Translations under genes and position numbers: made by a program
The notes under the pieces: generated by a model
What the model saw: only the letters and a program-made list of their open reading frames with translations
Databases searched by the model: none
Told to the model about the DNA's origin: nothing
Assembly (NCBI GenBank): GCA_903944255.1
Contig: CAJARE010000064.1
Span: 1 to 29,506, forward strand
Length of the DNA stretch: 29,506 nt
Origin: an uncultured beta proteobacterium
GTDB lineage: Bacteria; Pseudomonadota; Gammaproteobacteria; Burkholderiales; Burkholderiaceae
Reading direction: 5' to 3'
Shown: in pieces, positions 14,986 through 24,191 of the stretch
How positions within the stretch are numbered: the stretch's first letter is position 1
How the letters are laid out: each line of letters starts with the position of its first letter

Positions 14986-16509
14986 TTGATTGATCAGCTT
15001 TCTCGCGATCGCCATCAAGGTATCCATTTTTTAGTGCTATTGATCTTGGGCGCCATTCTTGCAGGCGCCGCCGAATTGCCTTATGGTGGCTGGATACAAA
15101 TCCCAATACTCAGCATCGTTTGGTGGTGGCTCAAGCAAGAGAAATTTGCTTCCATAAAAAAAATGTTTGTATCTGGCCTGATATTTGGCTTGGGATACTT
15201 TGTGATTGGTCTATGGTGGATTTATATCAGCCTGCATGACGTTGGCGGTATGAATGCAGCACTTTCTTGCATGGCGGTTTTTTTGCTTTCTGCATACATG
15301 GCCATTTACTTCTCACTGGCTACGCTAACAATCTCATTGCTGCATCAATCTCGCTTGACGGGCTTATTTTTAGGGGCGAGCTGGGTCATCATGGAGTTTC
15401 TGCGTGGCTATATCTTTACCGGCTTTCCTTGGATGGGTCTTGCCGAAAGTCAATTGAATGGACCCTTTGCGCCGATAGCCCCTTATTTTGGTGGTCTTGC
15501 TTGCACCTTCCTCGTCATTTGGACCTCGTGGGAAATTTTGCAGATCAAAAAACATGCAGTAATGAGTGTAGTGAGCATTGCAGCTGTGATTATTCTGTCT
15601 CAAGCGGCTGGCCTCATTGCCTTTACCAAACCATTTGGCGAGCCAATCACTGTTCGTCTTATTCAGGGTAACTTTGAACAAACGCTTAAATTTAATCCTG
15701 AATCCATTAGTCAGCAAATTGCTTTTTATACCGATGAAATTAAAAAAGAGGCTGCAAACCTCATCATCATTCCCGAAACTGCATTTCCTTGGCCACAAAA
15801 TAATCTACCAACTGGTTTATTAAATTACTTACAACATTTCTCTAACTTAAGTTCTAGCAATATCTTGTTAGGATTAATCGGTGAGGTATCTGGTAAAACA
15901 GGATCGCAATACACCAATCGGGCTACCGGCCTTTCACCAAATACAGTCCCATACCAGTTCGATAAGGTACATCTAGTTCCCTTTGGAGAATTTATTCCTC
16001 CAGGCTTTCGTTGGTTTGTCGAAGCCTTTCGCGTACCCATGAGTGATTTTGCTAGAGGTAGTAGTGAGCAAGCGCCTTTTTCTATTACTCGTTTAGGTCA
16101 AGCGGATATCAACGCAGCGATAACCATTTGCTATGAAGATATCTTCGGTGGTGAATTAGCATCTCGCATCGGCAATAGCGAGAAACCCGTTCATTTGCTC
16201 ATCAATATGACTAACTTAGCCTGGTTTGGAAAATCACAGGCCTCATCACAACAGTTACGCCTATCACAACTCCGCTCACTAGAGACTGGCCTTCCTGCTC
16301 TTCGAGCAACCAATACCGGTATTACCTCAGTACTAGGTCCTGATGGAAAAGTGCTCTCATCTCTTCCAGAATTTACCCAAGCAAACTTGAGCACCCAAGT
16401 TCAGGGCTACGTGGGCAAAACGCCCTATGTTCGCTGGGAAAACTTCCCTATTTTGAGTATTTCTTGCATCCTGCTGATCTGGGGCCTGATTCGTCATAGA
16501 CGTTTTTAG
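14986..16509 (+). CDS. lnt: Apolipoprotein N-acyltransferase Lnt
   Basis: This 507-residue inner-membrane enzyme adds the third acyl chain to lipoproteins from phospholipid. About eight N-terminal membrane segments (residues 15-215) precede a periplasmic nitrilase-like domain. The catalytic triad is E264 (IIPETAFPW), K327 (FDKVHLVPFGEFIPP) and C382 (TICYEDIF). A final C-terminal helix follows. All essential residues are present and length is typical. The start is a TTG at 14986, 8 bases after the corC stop; no nearby ATG is better placed. The glycine-zipper lipoprotein elsewhere in the window would be one of its substrates. Confidence 0.95.
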   Translation: MIDQLSRDRHQGIHFLVLLILGAILAGAAELPYGGWIQIPILSIVWWWLKQEKFASIKKMFVSGLIFGLGYFVIGLWWIYISLHDVGGMNAALSCMAVFLLSAYMAIYFSLATLTISLLHQSRLTGLFLGASWVIMEFLRGYIFTGFPWMGLAESQLNGPFAPIAPYFGGLACTFLVIWTSWEILQIKKHAVMSVVSIAAVIILSQAAGLIAFTKPFGEPITVRLIQGNFEQTLKFNPESISQQIAFYTDEIKKEAANLIIIPETAFPWPQNNLPTGLLNYLQHFSNLSSSNILLGLIGEVSGKTGSQYTNRATGLSPNTVPYQFDKVHLVPFGEFIPPGFRWFVEAFRVPMSDFARGSSEQAPFSITRLGQADINAAITICYEDIFGGELASRIGNSEKPVHLLINMTNLAWFGKSQASSQQLRLSQLRSLETGLPALRATNTGITSVLGPDGKVLSSLPEFTQANLSTQVQGYVGKTPYVRWENFPILSISCILLIWGLIRHRRF

Positions 16510-16569
16510 TCAGTTTTAACTACTAAGCTCCTCTAGCCATGTAAAATCAATGGCTTAGCCAGGTTAATC

Positions 16570-17454
16570 ATGCTTACTTTTCAGCAAATCATTCTCAAAC
16601 TTCAAGATTATTGGGACCAACAAGGTTGTGCCCTATTGCAGCCTATTGACCTCGAAGTAGGCGCCGGCACTTCTCATACGGCGACTTTCTTGAGGGCTAT
16701 CGGACCAGAGCCTTGGAAAGCAGCTTATGTTCAGCCATCGCGCAGACCAAAAGATGGTCGCTATGGTGAAAACCCAAATCGCTTACAACATTACTATCAA
16801 TATCAAGTTGTTCTTAAACCGGCTCCTGAAAATATTCTGGATCTCTATCTTGGCTCACTTGCTGCTCTAGGTCTTGACCTCAAAGAAAATGATGTGCGCT
16901 TTGTGGAGGACGATTGGGAAAACCCGACATTAGGTGCCTGGGGCTTAGGCTGGGAAGTCTGGCTCAACGGCATGGAGGTGACGCAGTTCACCTATTTTCA
17001 ACAAGTTGGTGGCTTAGATTGCAAACCAGTGCTCGGCGAAATTACTTACGGTATCGAACGCTTGGCAATGTACATTCAAAATTGTTCAAATGTATTTGAC
17101 CTTGTTTGGGCTGATGGTATTTCTTATGGTGATGTTTATCACCAAAATGAAGTGGAGCAATCTTGCTATAACTTTGAACACTCAAATGCTGATTTGCTGT
17201 TTGCGAACTTTGCAAACTATGAAAGCGAAGCCAAACGCCTGATGGAAGTGCCACTAGCTTTGCCTGCTTATGAAATGGTTTTAAAAGCTGCTCATACATT
17301 CAATCTTTTGGATGCCCGTGGCGCTATCTCTGTTACCGAGCGTGCCGCTTATATTGGTCGTATCCGCAATCTTTCTCGCGCCGTTGCCCAAGCATATTTC
17401 GAGTCCCGTGAAAAACTGGGATTCCCAATGTGCCAACGCCAAGCCAAAGCATAA
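16570..17454 (+). CDS. glyQ: Glycyl-tRNA synthetase alpha subunit
   Basis: This 294-residue catalytic subunit of the bacterial (alpha-beta)2 glycyl-tRNA synthetase charges tRNA-Gly. Class II motifs are seen as LQPIDLEVGAGTSHTATFLR, QPSRRPKDGRYGENPNRLQ and, for motif 3, GGLDCKPVLGEITYGIERLA. The length is normal. It lies 60 bases after lnt; a short inverted repeat there lacks a T-run and is not a convincing terminator. It is followed by glyS after 13 bases, as in most bacteria using the tetrameric enzyme. Confidence 0.97.
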   Translation: MLTFQQIILKLQDYWDQQGCALLQPIDLEVGAGTSHTATFLRAIGPEPWKAAYVQPSRRPKDGRYGENPNRLQHYYQYQVVLKPAPENILDLYLGSLAALGLDLKENDVRFVEDDWENPTLGAWGLGWEVWLNGMEVTQFTYFQQVGGLDCKPVLGEITYGIERLAMYIQNCSNVFDLVWADGISYGDVYHQNEVEQSCYNFEHSNADLLFANFANYESEAKRLMEVPLALPAYEMVLKAAHTFNLLDARGAISVTERAAYIGRIRNLSRAVAQAYFESREKLGFPMCQRQAKA

Positions 17455-17467
17455 GCCAGATCCATTT

Positions 17468-19606
17468 ATGAGTACAACCCATTCTCCTTCCCAATCAGCT
17501 AGTTTCTTGATTGAAGTGTTTACAGAAGAACTGCCCCCCAAATCACTCCGTCGTCTTGGGGATGCCTTTAGCGAGGGAATCTACTCGTCTCTAAAGTCAG
17601 CTGGATTAACCACGGATTCATCCAATGTGACAGGCTTTGCAACGCCACGTCGCCTTGCAGTATTCATTACGGACGTGCTTAATCAGGCGCCCGATTATCC
17701 AGTGCGGGAAAAATTATTACCAACCAGTATTGCTTTTGATACAGATGGCAAAGCAACGCCGCCCCTACTAAAAAAATTAGGCTCCCTAGGTTATGCCGAT
17801 ATTGATTTAGCTACCTTAGAAAAGTCCGGCGACGGCAAGAATGAAACTCTCTATCTGAATGTTGTCGCAAAAGGTGCAGCATTGGAGCAAACCGCACAAA
17901 TTGCTTTGGAGCAAACCTTAAATAAATTACCCATTGCAAAAATGATGCACTACCAAGTGCGACAAAAAAATGGCGTACTCGCAGACGTACAATTTGCACG
18001 CCCTGCACATCGGATCATTGCCCTGCATGGTAACCAGATTCTCCGTGTGAGTAGCCTAGGTATCGATGCAAGCAATCAGACTGAAGGTCATCGTTTCTTG
18101 GCGCCAAGCACAATCACCATTAGCTCTGCCGATCAATATGAAATAGCCTTAGAGGCTAAAGCCAAAATCATTCCGGGCTTTAATAAGCGTCGCGCTCAAA
18201 TTGCAGCAGCACTCCTTAAGGCTGCTGGAGATGACTTAGTTTTGATGCCAGATAGCCTTCTGGATGAAGTGACTGCATTGGTTGAATGGCCTGCAGTCTA
18301 TGAATGCCATTTTGATCAAGAGTTCTTGGAAATTCCACAAGAGTGCTTAATTCTGACAATGCAAACGAATCAAAAATATTTTGCATTAACTGATAAACAA
18401 GGGAAATTACGCAACCGTTTCTTGATTGTTTCTAATATTGAAACAAATAATCCCAATGCCATCATCTCCGGCAATGAACGTGTAGTTCGCCCCCGTCTCT
18501 CTGATGCACGTTTTTTCTTCATGCAAGATCAAAAGCGTCCTCTAGCATCACGGATAGCAGATTTAGAGAAAGTGGTTTATCACAACCAATTGGGCAACCA
18601 ATTAGATCGCACAAAACGCGTCCAAGGAATTGCTACTGGAATTGCGAAACAATTAGGTGTAGACCAAAAACTGGCTCATCGCGCAGCAGAAATTGCAAAA
18701 ACTGACTTGCTCACCGATATGGTTGGTGAATTCCCAGAGCTTCAGGGCATTATGGGAAATTACTATGCCAAGCATGACGGAGAGAATGCAGAGGTAGCTG
18801 CGGCTTGCAGCGAGCACTATATGCCTCGCTTTGCTGGTGATGCTCTACCACAGACTCAAACCGGTACGATTTTGGCTATTGCTGACAAGCTAGAAACTTT
18901 GGTTGGTATCTGGGGAGTCGGTCTAGCGCCTACTGGCGATAAAGACCCCTATGCACTGCGTCGTCATGCCCTAGGTATTTGCCGTTTACTCCTTGAAAAA
19001 AATCTTTCTTTAAGCTTACCTGCATTAATTGAACTTGCTCGCGTACAGTTCCCACAAAAGGAAGTTCAAGAAAAAGCGCAAGCGGCTGATATTTATACTT
19101 TCATCATTGATCGCCTTCGCGCTTATTTACGCGATCAAGCGATAGCAGGAAAACCTTTTACTAGCGCTGAGATAGATGCAGTGCTGAGTCAATCGCCTGC
19201 CCATATTCATGATCTGATTGAGCGCTTAACGGCTTTGCGTGAGTTCAACGCCTTAGCACAAGCACCTCAACTTGCGGCTGCCAATAAGCGTATTAGTAAT
19301 ATTTTGAAGAAAACGACAACTGCTATACCCGCAAGTTGCTCTCAAGCTTTATTACAAATTCCAGCAGAAACTGCACTCCATAAAGCCTTGGAAGCAGCTA
19401 CTCCTGTACTCAATAGCGCATACGAAAAACGTCAATTTGTTGAGCTACTGAAAGCTCTAGTTTCCTTGAGTGCTCCGATTGACCAGTTCTTTGCAGATGT
19501 CATGGTGATGGATCCTAATCCTGATTTACGCGACAATCGCCTAGCTCTCTTGCAACAACTTCACCAGAAAATGAATCTCGTTGCCGATCTCGGCAAATTA
19601 GCATGA
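17468..19606 (+). CDS. glyS: Glycyl-tRNA synthetase beta subunit
   Basis: From the chosen start this is a 712-residue beta subunit, which binds tRNA and supports aminoacylation. The N-terminus has the conserved FLIEVFTEELPPKSL motif. NERVVRPRLSDARFFFMQDQ in the centre and the HD-like/anticodon-binding C-terminal region (DPYALRRHALGICRLLLE) follow in usual order. The frame is open back to 17312 within glyQ, but the first 52 codons of that longer reading overlap glyQ and have no family similarity. The ATG at 17468 lies 13 bases after the glyQ stop. The stop codon overlaps the gmhB start (ATGA). Confidence 0.96.
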   Translation: MSTTHSPSQSASFLIEVFTEELPPKSLRRLGDAFSEGIYSSLKSAGLTTDSSNVTGFATPRRLAVFITDVLNQAPDYPVREKLLPTSIAFDTDGKATPPLLKKLGSLGYADIDLATLEKSGDGKNETLYLNVVAKGAALEQTAQIALEQTLNKLPIAKMMHYQVRQKNGVLADVQFARPAHRIIALHGNQILRVSSLGIDASNQTEGHRFLAPSTITISSADQYEIALEAKAKIIPGFNKRRAQIAAALLKAAGDDLVLMPDSLLDEVTALVEWPAVYECHFDQEFLEIPQECLILTMQTNQKYFALTDKQGKLRNRFLIVSNIETNNPNAIISGNERVVRPRLSDARFFFMQDQKRPLASRIADLEKVVYHNQLGNQLDRTKRVQGIATGIAKQLGVDQKLAHRAAEIAKTDLLTDMVGEFPELQGIMGNYYAKHDGENAEVAAACSEHYMPRFAGDALPQTQTGTILAIADKLETLVGIWGVGLAPTGDKDPYALRRHALGICRLLLEKNLSLSLPALIELARVQFPQKEVQEKAQAADIYTFIIDRLRAYLRDQAIAGKPFTSAEIDAVLSQSPAHIHDLIERLTALREFNALAQAPQLAAANKRISNILKKTTTAIPASCSQALLQIPAETALHKALEAATPVLNSAYEKRQFVELLKALVSLSAPIDQFFADVMVMDPNPDLRDNRLALLQQLHQKMNLVADLGKLA

Positions 19607-20175
19607 GCCTAAGCTCTTCTAAACTGATTATTCTTGATCGCGACGGTGTGATCAATGAAGATCGTGATGATTATGTGAAGTCAGCAGATGAGTGGGTCCC
19701 ACTTCCAGGAAGTTTGGAGGCCATTGCCCTTCTCAATCAAGCTGGATATCAGCTTGCTATTGCGACCAATCAATCTGGCCTGACCAGAGGATATTTCACT
19801 ATTAATGATTTACATGCAATGCATGCCAAAATGGATAAGCTACTTAAACCCTTGGGTGGTCATATCGATAGTATTTTCTTTTGCCCACATACCGATTCTC
19901 ATGCTTGCGATTGTCGTAAGCCTCTTCCAGGTCTGATGAAGGAAATTGCTCTTCGTTATAAAAAAGCAGATAGCGCTACTCCGTTACTCGGAGTACCCAT
20001 AGTGGGTGATTCTTTGCGCGATCTACAGGCGGGTATTGCCCTGGGCGCGACACCCCACTTAGTACTCACTGGCAAGGGTGAAAAAACGTTGGCAAAGGGC
20101 TCCCTACCGGAGGGAACAAAGATACATACTGATCTCATGGCTTTTGCCCAGGCAGTGCTAGAAGATAAGGTTTAA
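19603..20175 (+). CDS. gmhB: D-glycero-D-manno-heptose 1,7-bisphosphate 7-phosphatase (GmhB-type HAD phosphatase)
   Basis: This 190-residue HAD phosphatase has the nucleophile/acid pair D12 and D14 in ILDRDGVINED. The structural zinc site characteristic of GmhB is FCPHTDSHACDCRKP with C94, H96, C102 and C104. GDSLRDLQAG supplies the metal-binding motif 4. It removes the 7-phosphate of heptose bisphosphate on the way to ADP-heptose for the LPS inner core. The ATG overlaps the glyS stop codon. It is followed 4 bases later by plsC, so it belongs to the glyQ-glyS-gmhB-plsC transcription unit. Confidence 0.95.
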   Translation: MSLSSSKLIILDRDGVINEDRDDYVKSADEWVPLPGSLEAIALLNQAGYQLAIATNQSGLTRGYFTINDLHAMHAKMDKLLKPLGGHIDSIFFCPHTDSHACDCRKPLPGLMKEIALRYKKADSATPLLGVPIVGDSLRDLQAGIALGATPHLVLTGKGEKTLAKGSLPEGTKIHTDLMAFAQAVLEDKV

Positions 20176-20179
20176 GGCA

Positions 20180-20914
20180 ATGCTATTGATACGCTCAACT
20201 CTATTTGCTGTATTTCTGCTGATCTTTACCCCGATCTGGTCCGTTTTATGTATGCTAGTTTTTCCATTTCTGAGCCCTGAAAATCGCTATAGCTTCATTG
20301 GCATTTGGAACAAAGTCGTGATTTATGTGCTCCAACATTTATGCGGCATCCATTATCAAATCCGTGGAATGGAAAATATGGAAGCAGTTCTAAATGAGCC
20401 CGTGGTCATTCTAAGCAAACATCAATCGGCCTATGAGACCATTGCTTATATTGCCTTGCTACCCAAACAACTTTGTTTCGTATTTAAGCGCGAATTACTC
20501 TGGATACCTTTTTTTGGCTGGGCCTTAGCCTTGCTGAAAATGATTCATATCAATCGCGCCAGCAAACAAACAGCCGCGCTCTCAGTTGCCAGCCAAGGGC
20601 GTAAACGTCTTAGCGAGGGCAAATGGATCATGCTCTTTCCTGAGGGCACAAGAACACCTATAGGTTCTAACAAACCCTACCGTAAAGGCGGTGCACGCCT
20701 TGCGAGCGCAACGGGGGCGCTAGTCATTCCGATTGCGCACAATGCAGGGCGTGTTTGGCCCAAAAATAGCTTTCTCAAGAAACCAGGAACAGTGATTTTC
20801 TCTATTGGTCCAGTCATTCGCTCAGACGGAAAATCTGCCGAAGCACTACAACAAGAAGTGGAAGGTTGGATTGAATCAGAAATGCGCATCATTGATCCAA
20901 GCGCATATCAGTAA
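20180..20914 (+). CDS. plsC: 1-acyl-sn-glycerol-3-phosphate acyltransferase
   Basis: This 244-residue inner-membrane enzyme acylates lysophosphatidic acid to phosphatidic acid. A hydrophobic N-terminus (residues 5-31) anchors it. The catalytic block is SKHQSAYET, with H81 and E86; the classical motif is HX4D, so the acidic residue is Glu here, as recalled from betaproteobacterial relatives. The acyl-acceptor site FPEGTR is at residues 153-158, and KPYRKGGARLA and VIPIAHNAGRVWPK give the later motifs. It is the last gene of the plus-strand block and converges on rsmA with a 16-base gap and no obvious strong terminator. Confidence 0.94.
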   Translation: MLLIRSTLFAVFLLIFTPIWSVLCMLVFPFLSPENRYSFIGIWNKVVIYVLQHLCGIHYQIRGMENMEAVLNEPVVILSKHQSAYETIAYIALLPKQLCFVFKRELLWIPFFGWALALLKMIHINRASKQTAALSVASQGRKRLSEGKWIMLFPEGTRTPIGSNKPYRKGGARLASATGALVIPIAHNAGRVWPKNSFLKKPGTVIFSIGPVIRSDGKSAEALQQEVEGWIESEMRIIDPSAYQ

Positions 20915-20930
20915 AGCCTGCTCTGCTAGA

Positions 20931-21707
20931 TCAAGCAGCTAGAATTTTTGCCCACTCGATATAGCGATCTACTGAAATATCTTGTGCTCTAGACTTTAGC
21001 TCTATCTCGCTTAATTTCAATCGATCTGAAAATGATTGTAAATTAGTGCGAAGCATTTTTCTTCTTTGGGAGAATGCTGCTGCAACGACTTTCTCGAGAG
21101 AATTCCACTGAGCACTATTGAGACTGAAATCCTGACGCGGAATCATCCTTACTACTGCTGAGTTCACTCTTGGCTGGGGATCAAAAGCTTCAGGTGGCAC
21201 CTCTAATACCTGCTCCATGTCATAGCGTGCTTGTAACATCACTGATAACCTACTGAAATCTGAGCTACCAGCTGGAGCAACCATGCGCTCTACTACTTCA
21301 GCCTGCAACATAAAAATCTGCTCGTCAATCTCATTGGCTGCACCTACCAAATGGAATAACAAAGGGGATGAAATATTGTAAGGTAGGTTGCCAACTACTT
21401 TACAAAGACCTAGCCTTCCTGATCGATGCTTGGCCCATTCTAAGAAATCGAATTTCAGGGCATCGCCCTCGATGACTTTAAGCCCTTTTAAATTTTGGTC
21501 ATTCCAATAGGCTACTAAATCACGATCAATTTCTAACAAATCCAATTGATCTAAATTACTCAACAAAGGCCTAGTTAATGCACCAAGGCCCGGGCCAATT
21601 TCAATGATATGCATGTCATCGCTAGGCTGAATCACAGTAACAATCGAATGAATAATGCCACCATCTTGTAAAAAGTTTTGGCCGAAACGTTTACGAGCAC
21701 GATGCAT
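20931..21707 (-). CDS. rsmA: 16S rRNA dimethyladenosine transferase RsmA/KsgA
   Basis: This 258-residue SAM-dependent methyltransferase dimethylates two adjacent adenosines near the 3' end of 16S rRNA. The SAM site is EIGPGLGALTRPLL and the catalytic NLPY motif is at residues 107-110, followed by NISSPLLFHL. FSQRRKMLRTNLQ near the C-terminus is the RNA-binding helix. Length and motifs are normal. It is the last gene of the lptD-surA-pdxA-rsmA operon, and its start overlaps the pdxA stop by one base (TAATG). Confidence 0.97.
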   Translation of the reverse strand: MHRARKRFGQNFLQDGGIIHSIVTVIQPSDDMHIIEIGPGLGALTRPLLSNLDQLDLLEIDRDLVAYWNDQNLKGLKVIEGDALKFDFLEWAKHRSGRLGLCKVVGNLPYNISSPLLFHLVGAANEIDEQIFMLQAEVVERMVAPAGSSDFSRLSVMLQARYDMEQVLEVPPEAFDPQPRVNSAVVRMIPRQDFSLNSAQWNSLEKVVAAAFSQRRKMLRTNLQSFSDRLKLSEIELKSRAQDISVDRYIEWAKILAA

Positions 21708-22714
21708 TATTGAGAATGTCTTCTCTGGTTCTTCGCTAATTGATAAGCAAGGCGTAAAGCCTGCAGCATACTACCCGGGTCAGCAGTACCGGAGCCCGCA
21801 ATATCCAAAGCTGTGCCGTGATCTACCGAAGTGCGAATCACTGGTAAACCTAAGGTGACATTCACTCCGCCGCCAAATGTAACAAACTTAAAAGGTGCAA
21901 GTCCCTGATCGTGATACATCGCGATAAATACATCCACGCTTTCCAGGGCTGTTGCATCAAACATAGTGTCGCCAGGATAAGGGCCTGATACTGCGATGCC
22001 TAAACTCTGAGCCTCTTTGATAGCAGGGGTAATCACTTCAATTTCTTCGCGTCCTAAATAACCAGATTCGCCCGCATGCGGATTCAAACCAGCCATGCGG
22101 ATCATTGGGTTTGCAATCCCAAAGCGATCTTGCAAATCCCTAGCAACAATTTGGATCGTTTTTAGAATCAAGCCTTGATTGAGGGTGGCTGATACTGCCT
22201 GCAAGGGAATATGGGTTGTCACTAAGGCAACGCGAAGATCTCTTGCCTGCTTGATACCCAAGAAACCCTTTGGTAATGGAGCACAGAGCATCATCACTAC
22301 CTGTCCTACACCGCAATATTGGGCCAAATATTCAGTATGTCCAGAAAATCGAATGCCCGCATCGTTAATCACACTTTTTTGCACAGGAGCGGTCACCATG
22401 GCATCAAAGCGCTGCTGTAAACAGCCCTCGAGCGCTAGATCTAATAACTTGATTACATAAGCTGCGTTATCTGAATTTAATATTCCAACTTGAGCGGGGG
22501 TTTGTAGTTCTACATTCTCAAACTTCAAACGTGCCAGTACATTTGGATTCAATTGCTTTGGTATGGAAAACAAATCAGAAGCACCAAGTAAAGTAATCTG
22601 GGCATCTTCTTGCTCAGCCAGAAAAGTGGCCGCAGCACTTAAAGAAACTTCTGGCCCAATTCCTGCTGGCTCGCCAGTAGTAATGACGAGATTAAGGGGC
22701 GCTGGTTGCGGCAT
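21707..22714 (-). CDS. pdxA: 4-hydroxythreonine-4-phosphate dehydrogenase PdxA
   Basis: This 335-residue enzyme oxidises 4-phosphohydroxy-L-threonine in pyridoxal 5'-phosphate synthesis (DXP-dependent route). The N-terminal ITTGEPAGIGPE is diagnostic. The metal-binding histidines are at H168 (TTHIP), H213 (NPHAGESG) and H268 (MYHDQGLAPFK), matching the E. coli enzyme with an offset of two. Its start lies inside the end of surA (23-base overlap), and its stop overlaps the rsmA start, so it is translated in a chain. Confidence 0.97.
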   Translation of the reverse strand: MPQPAPLNLVITTGEPAGIGPEVSLSAAATFLAEQEDAQITLLGASDLFSIPKQLNPNVLARLKFENVELQTPAQVGILNSDNAAYVIKLLDLALEGCLQQRFDAMVTAPVQKSVINDAGIRFSGHTEYLAQYCGVGQVVMMLCAPLPKGFLGIKQARDLRVALVTTHIPLQAVSATLNQGLILKTIQIVARDLQDRFGIANPMIRMAGLNPHAGESGYLGREEIEVITPAIKEAQSLGIAVSGPYPGDTMFDATALESVDVFIAMYHDQGLAPFKFVTFGGGVNVTLGLPVIRTSVDHGTALDIAGSGTADPGSMLQALRLAYQLAKNQRRHSQ

Positions 22715-24191
22715 CTTCTGAGTTCAGAATTTTCACCGTGGCACTATCCCGTAATTCACGAATCCAATCCATGTATGCTTGTTCATATTTACGTTCACGA
22801 ATATTAGCGCGGGCAAACTGTCGTTGCTTTTCAACGGTAAGCTGCCCTTCGCGACGCTCCATCACCTGGATTAAGTGCCAACCAAACTCTGATTTAACGG
22901 GATCACTAACCTCACCAATTTGGAGACGATTCATGGCCTGCTCAAACTCAGGAACCAAATCACCTGGGCTCATCCACCCGAGCTCACCACCATTAGCTGC
23001 CGAACCATCTTCTGAAAATTTCTTGGCTAAATCAGCAAAATCAGTAGTCTTGGTGCGTACTTGATCTCGGAAGCCTTGTAAACGTCTTTCAGCATCCTGA
23101 TCAGTGAATCCGGCACGAGTGCGAAGCAGTATGTGACGTGACATTGTTTGGGTAATGGGGATAGCCTTAGGTGGAGTTAAAACAACCTCAGGAGGAGGGG
23201 CTTCTTGCCTAGGCGCCACCTCCACCAGAGTTCTTCGGTCCAACACCTTAAGGATATGAAATCCTGCTGGGCTTTTCACAACAGCTTTGGCGGTTTGGCC
23301 ACTACCTATATTACGAACGGCATCGTAGAACAATTGCGGTAGCCGATCTGGGGTGCGATAACCAAGCTCCTGAAATTTGATCTTCGGGTTTTCTTTCGCA
23401 GCAGCACTACCGATCTGCATAAAGTCTCCGTCCCCTTTAGTAGAGGCTAGAAGGGCGTCGGCTTTCTTTTTAGCTTCTGCCTGTGCACTGGCTCCTGCTC
23501 CAGCATCAACAGGAATAAAGATCTGAGCTAAATTAATTTCTTCTGGTCCACTGCTAGATACAGGTACTGGCGAACTTGGAGCAACGCCTTGTCCAACAAT
23601 GGCACGCGCACGCTCCGCAATAAAGTTATCAACCTCAGCGTCAGAAATCTTAATTCGGGCATCGACCTCGCGCTCACGAAAGCGAGTAAGAACAACATCT
23701 TCACGTAAATTTTCTTTATATCGCTCAAATGACATGCCAGATGCAACCACTCTATTCTTGAATTCTGCGAGACTTAATGTATTTTTTGCAGCAATATCAG
23801 CAATAATTTTTTCTAATTCTTTATTAGTGACTCTGATACCTTCCTGCTCAGCGCTTTGCAACTGAATTTTTTCAACGATTAGGCGCTCTAATACTGCTTT
23901 TCTAAATTCAGTAGCATCAGGTATTTTAGTGCCCTGTTTTTGCAAAGCAGCAATGCGATCATCAATTTCCCTGCGAGTAATGAAGCCAGTATTGACCACT
24001 ACTGCGACACCATCAATATTCCGAATCTTATTATCTGCAGGCGCAGCGACCGGTGCAGGTATGGCAGCAGCAGTAGCGGTAGCAGTTTTACGACTAGCAT
24101 CTTGAGCATAAGACGAGCTTACTAATACTGAGCTGATCAGTAGAAAAACAAAAGTAATGGAGCACTTTAGATGTTTCTTACAAAAAATCAT
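22692..24191 (-). CDS. surA: Periplasmic chaperone/peptidyl-prolyl isomerase SurA
   Basis: This 499-residue precursor has a signal peptide cleaved after SYA (about residue 29), so it acts in the periplasm on unfolded outer-membrane proteins including LptD. An Ala/Pro-rich linker (37-54) is followed by the SurA N-domain (about 57-195). A first parvulin domain (about 218-320) is divergent. The second (about 350-448) is well conserved: SRHILLR, DFADLAKKFSEDGSAANGG, LGWMSPGDLVPEFE and FGWHLIQV. The start overlaps the lptD stop (ATGA), consistent with co-expression with its main client. Confidence 0.95.
   Translation of the reverse strand: MIFCKKHLKCSITFVFLLISSVLVSSSYAQDASRKTATATAAAIPAPVAAPADNKIRNIDGVAVVVNTGFITRREIDDRIAALQKQGTKIPDATEFRKAVLERLIVEKIQLQSAEQEGIRVTNKELEKIIADIAAKNTLSLAEFKNRVVASGMSFERYKENLREDVVLTRFREREVDARIKISDAEVDNFIAERARAIVGQGVAPSSPVPVSSSGPEEINLAQIFIPVDAGAGASAQAEAKKKADALLASTKGDGDFMQIGSAAAKENPKIKFQELGYRTPDRLPQLFYDAVRNIGSGQTAKAVVKSPAGFHILKVLDRRTLVEVAPRQEAPPPEVVLTPPKAIPITQTMSRHILLRTRAGFTDQDAERRLQGFRDQVRTKTTDFADLAKKFSEDGSAANGGELGWMSPGDLVPEFEQAMNRLQIGEVSDPVKSEFGWHLIQVMERREGQLTVEKQRQFARANIRERKYEQAYMDWIRELRDSATVKILNSEDAATSAP

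Noticed and set aside
16535..16555. Inverted repeat AGCCAT/ATGGCT before glyQ as a terminator or riboswitch
   Set aside because: The stem is only six pairs, no T-run follows, and nothing resembles a T-box or glycine riboswitch.
17312..17467. N-terminal extension of glyS by 52 codons
   Set aside because: It overlaps glyQ in another frame and lacks family similarity; the conserved GlyS start follows the ATG at 17468.
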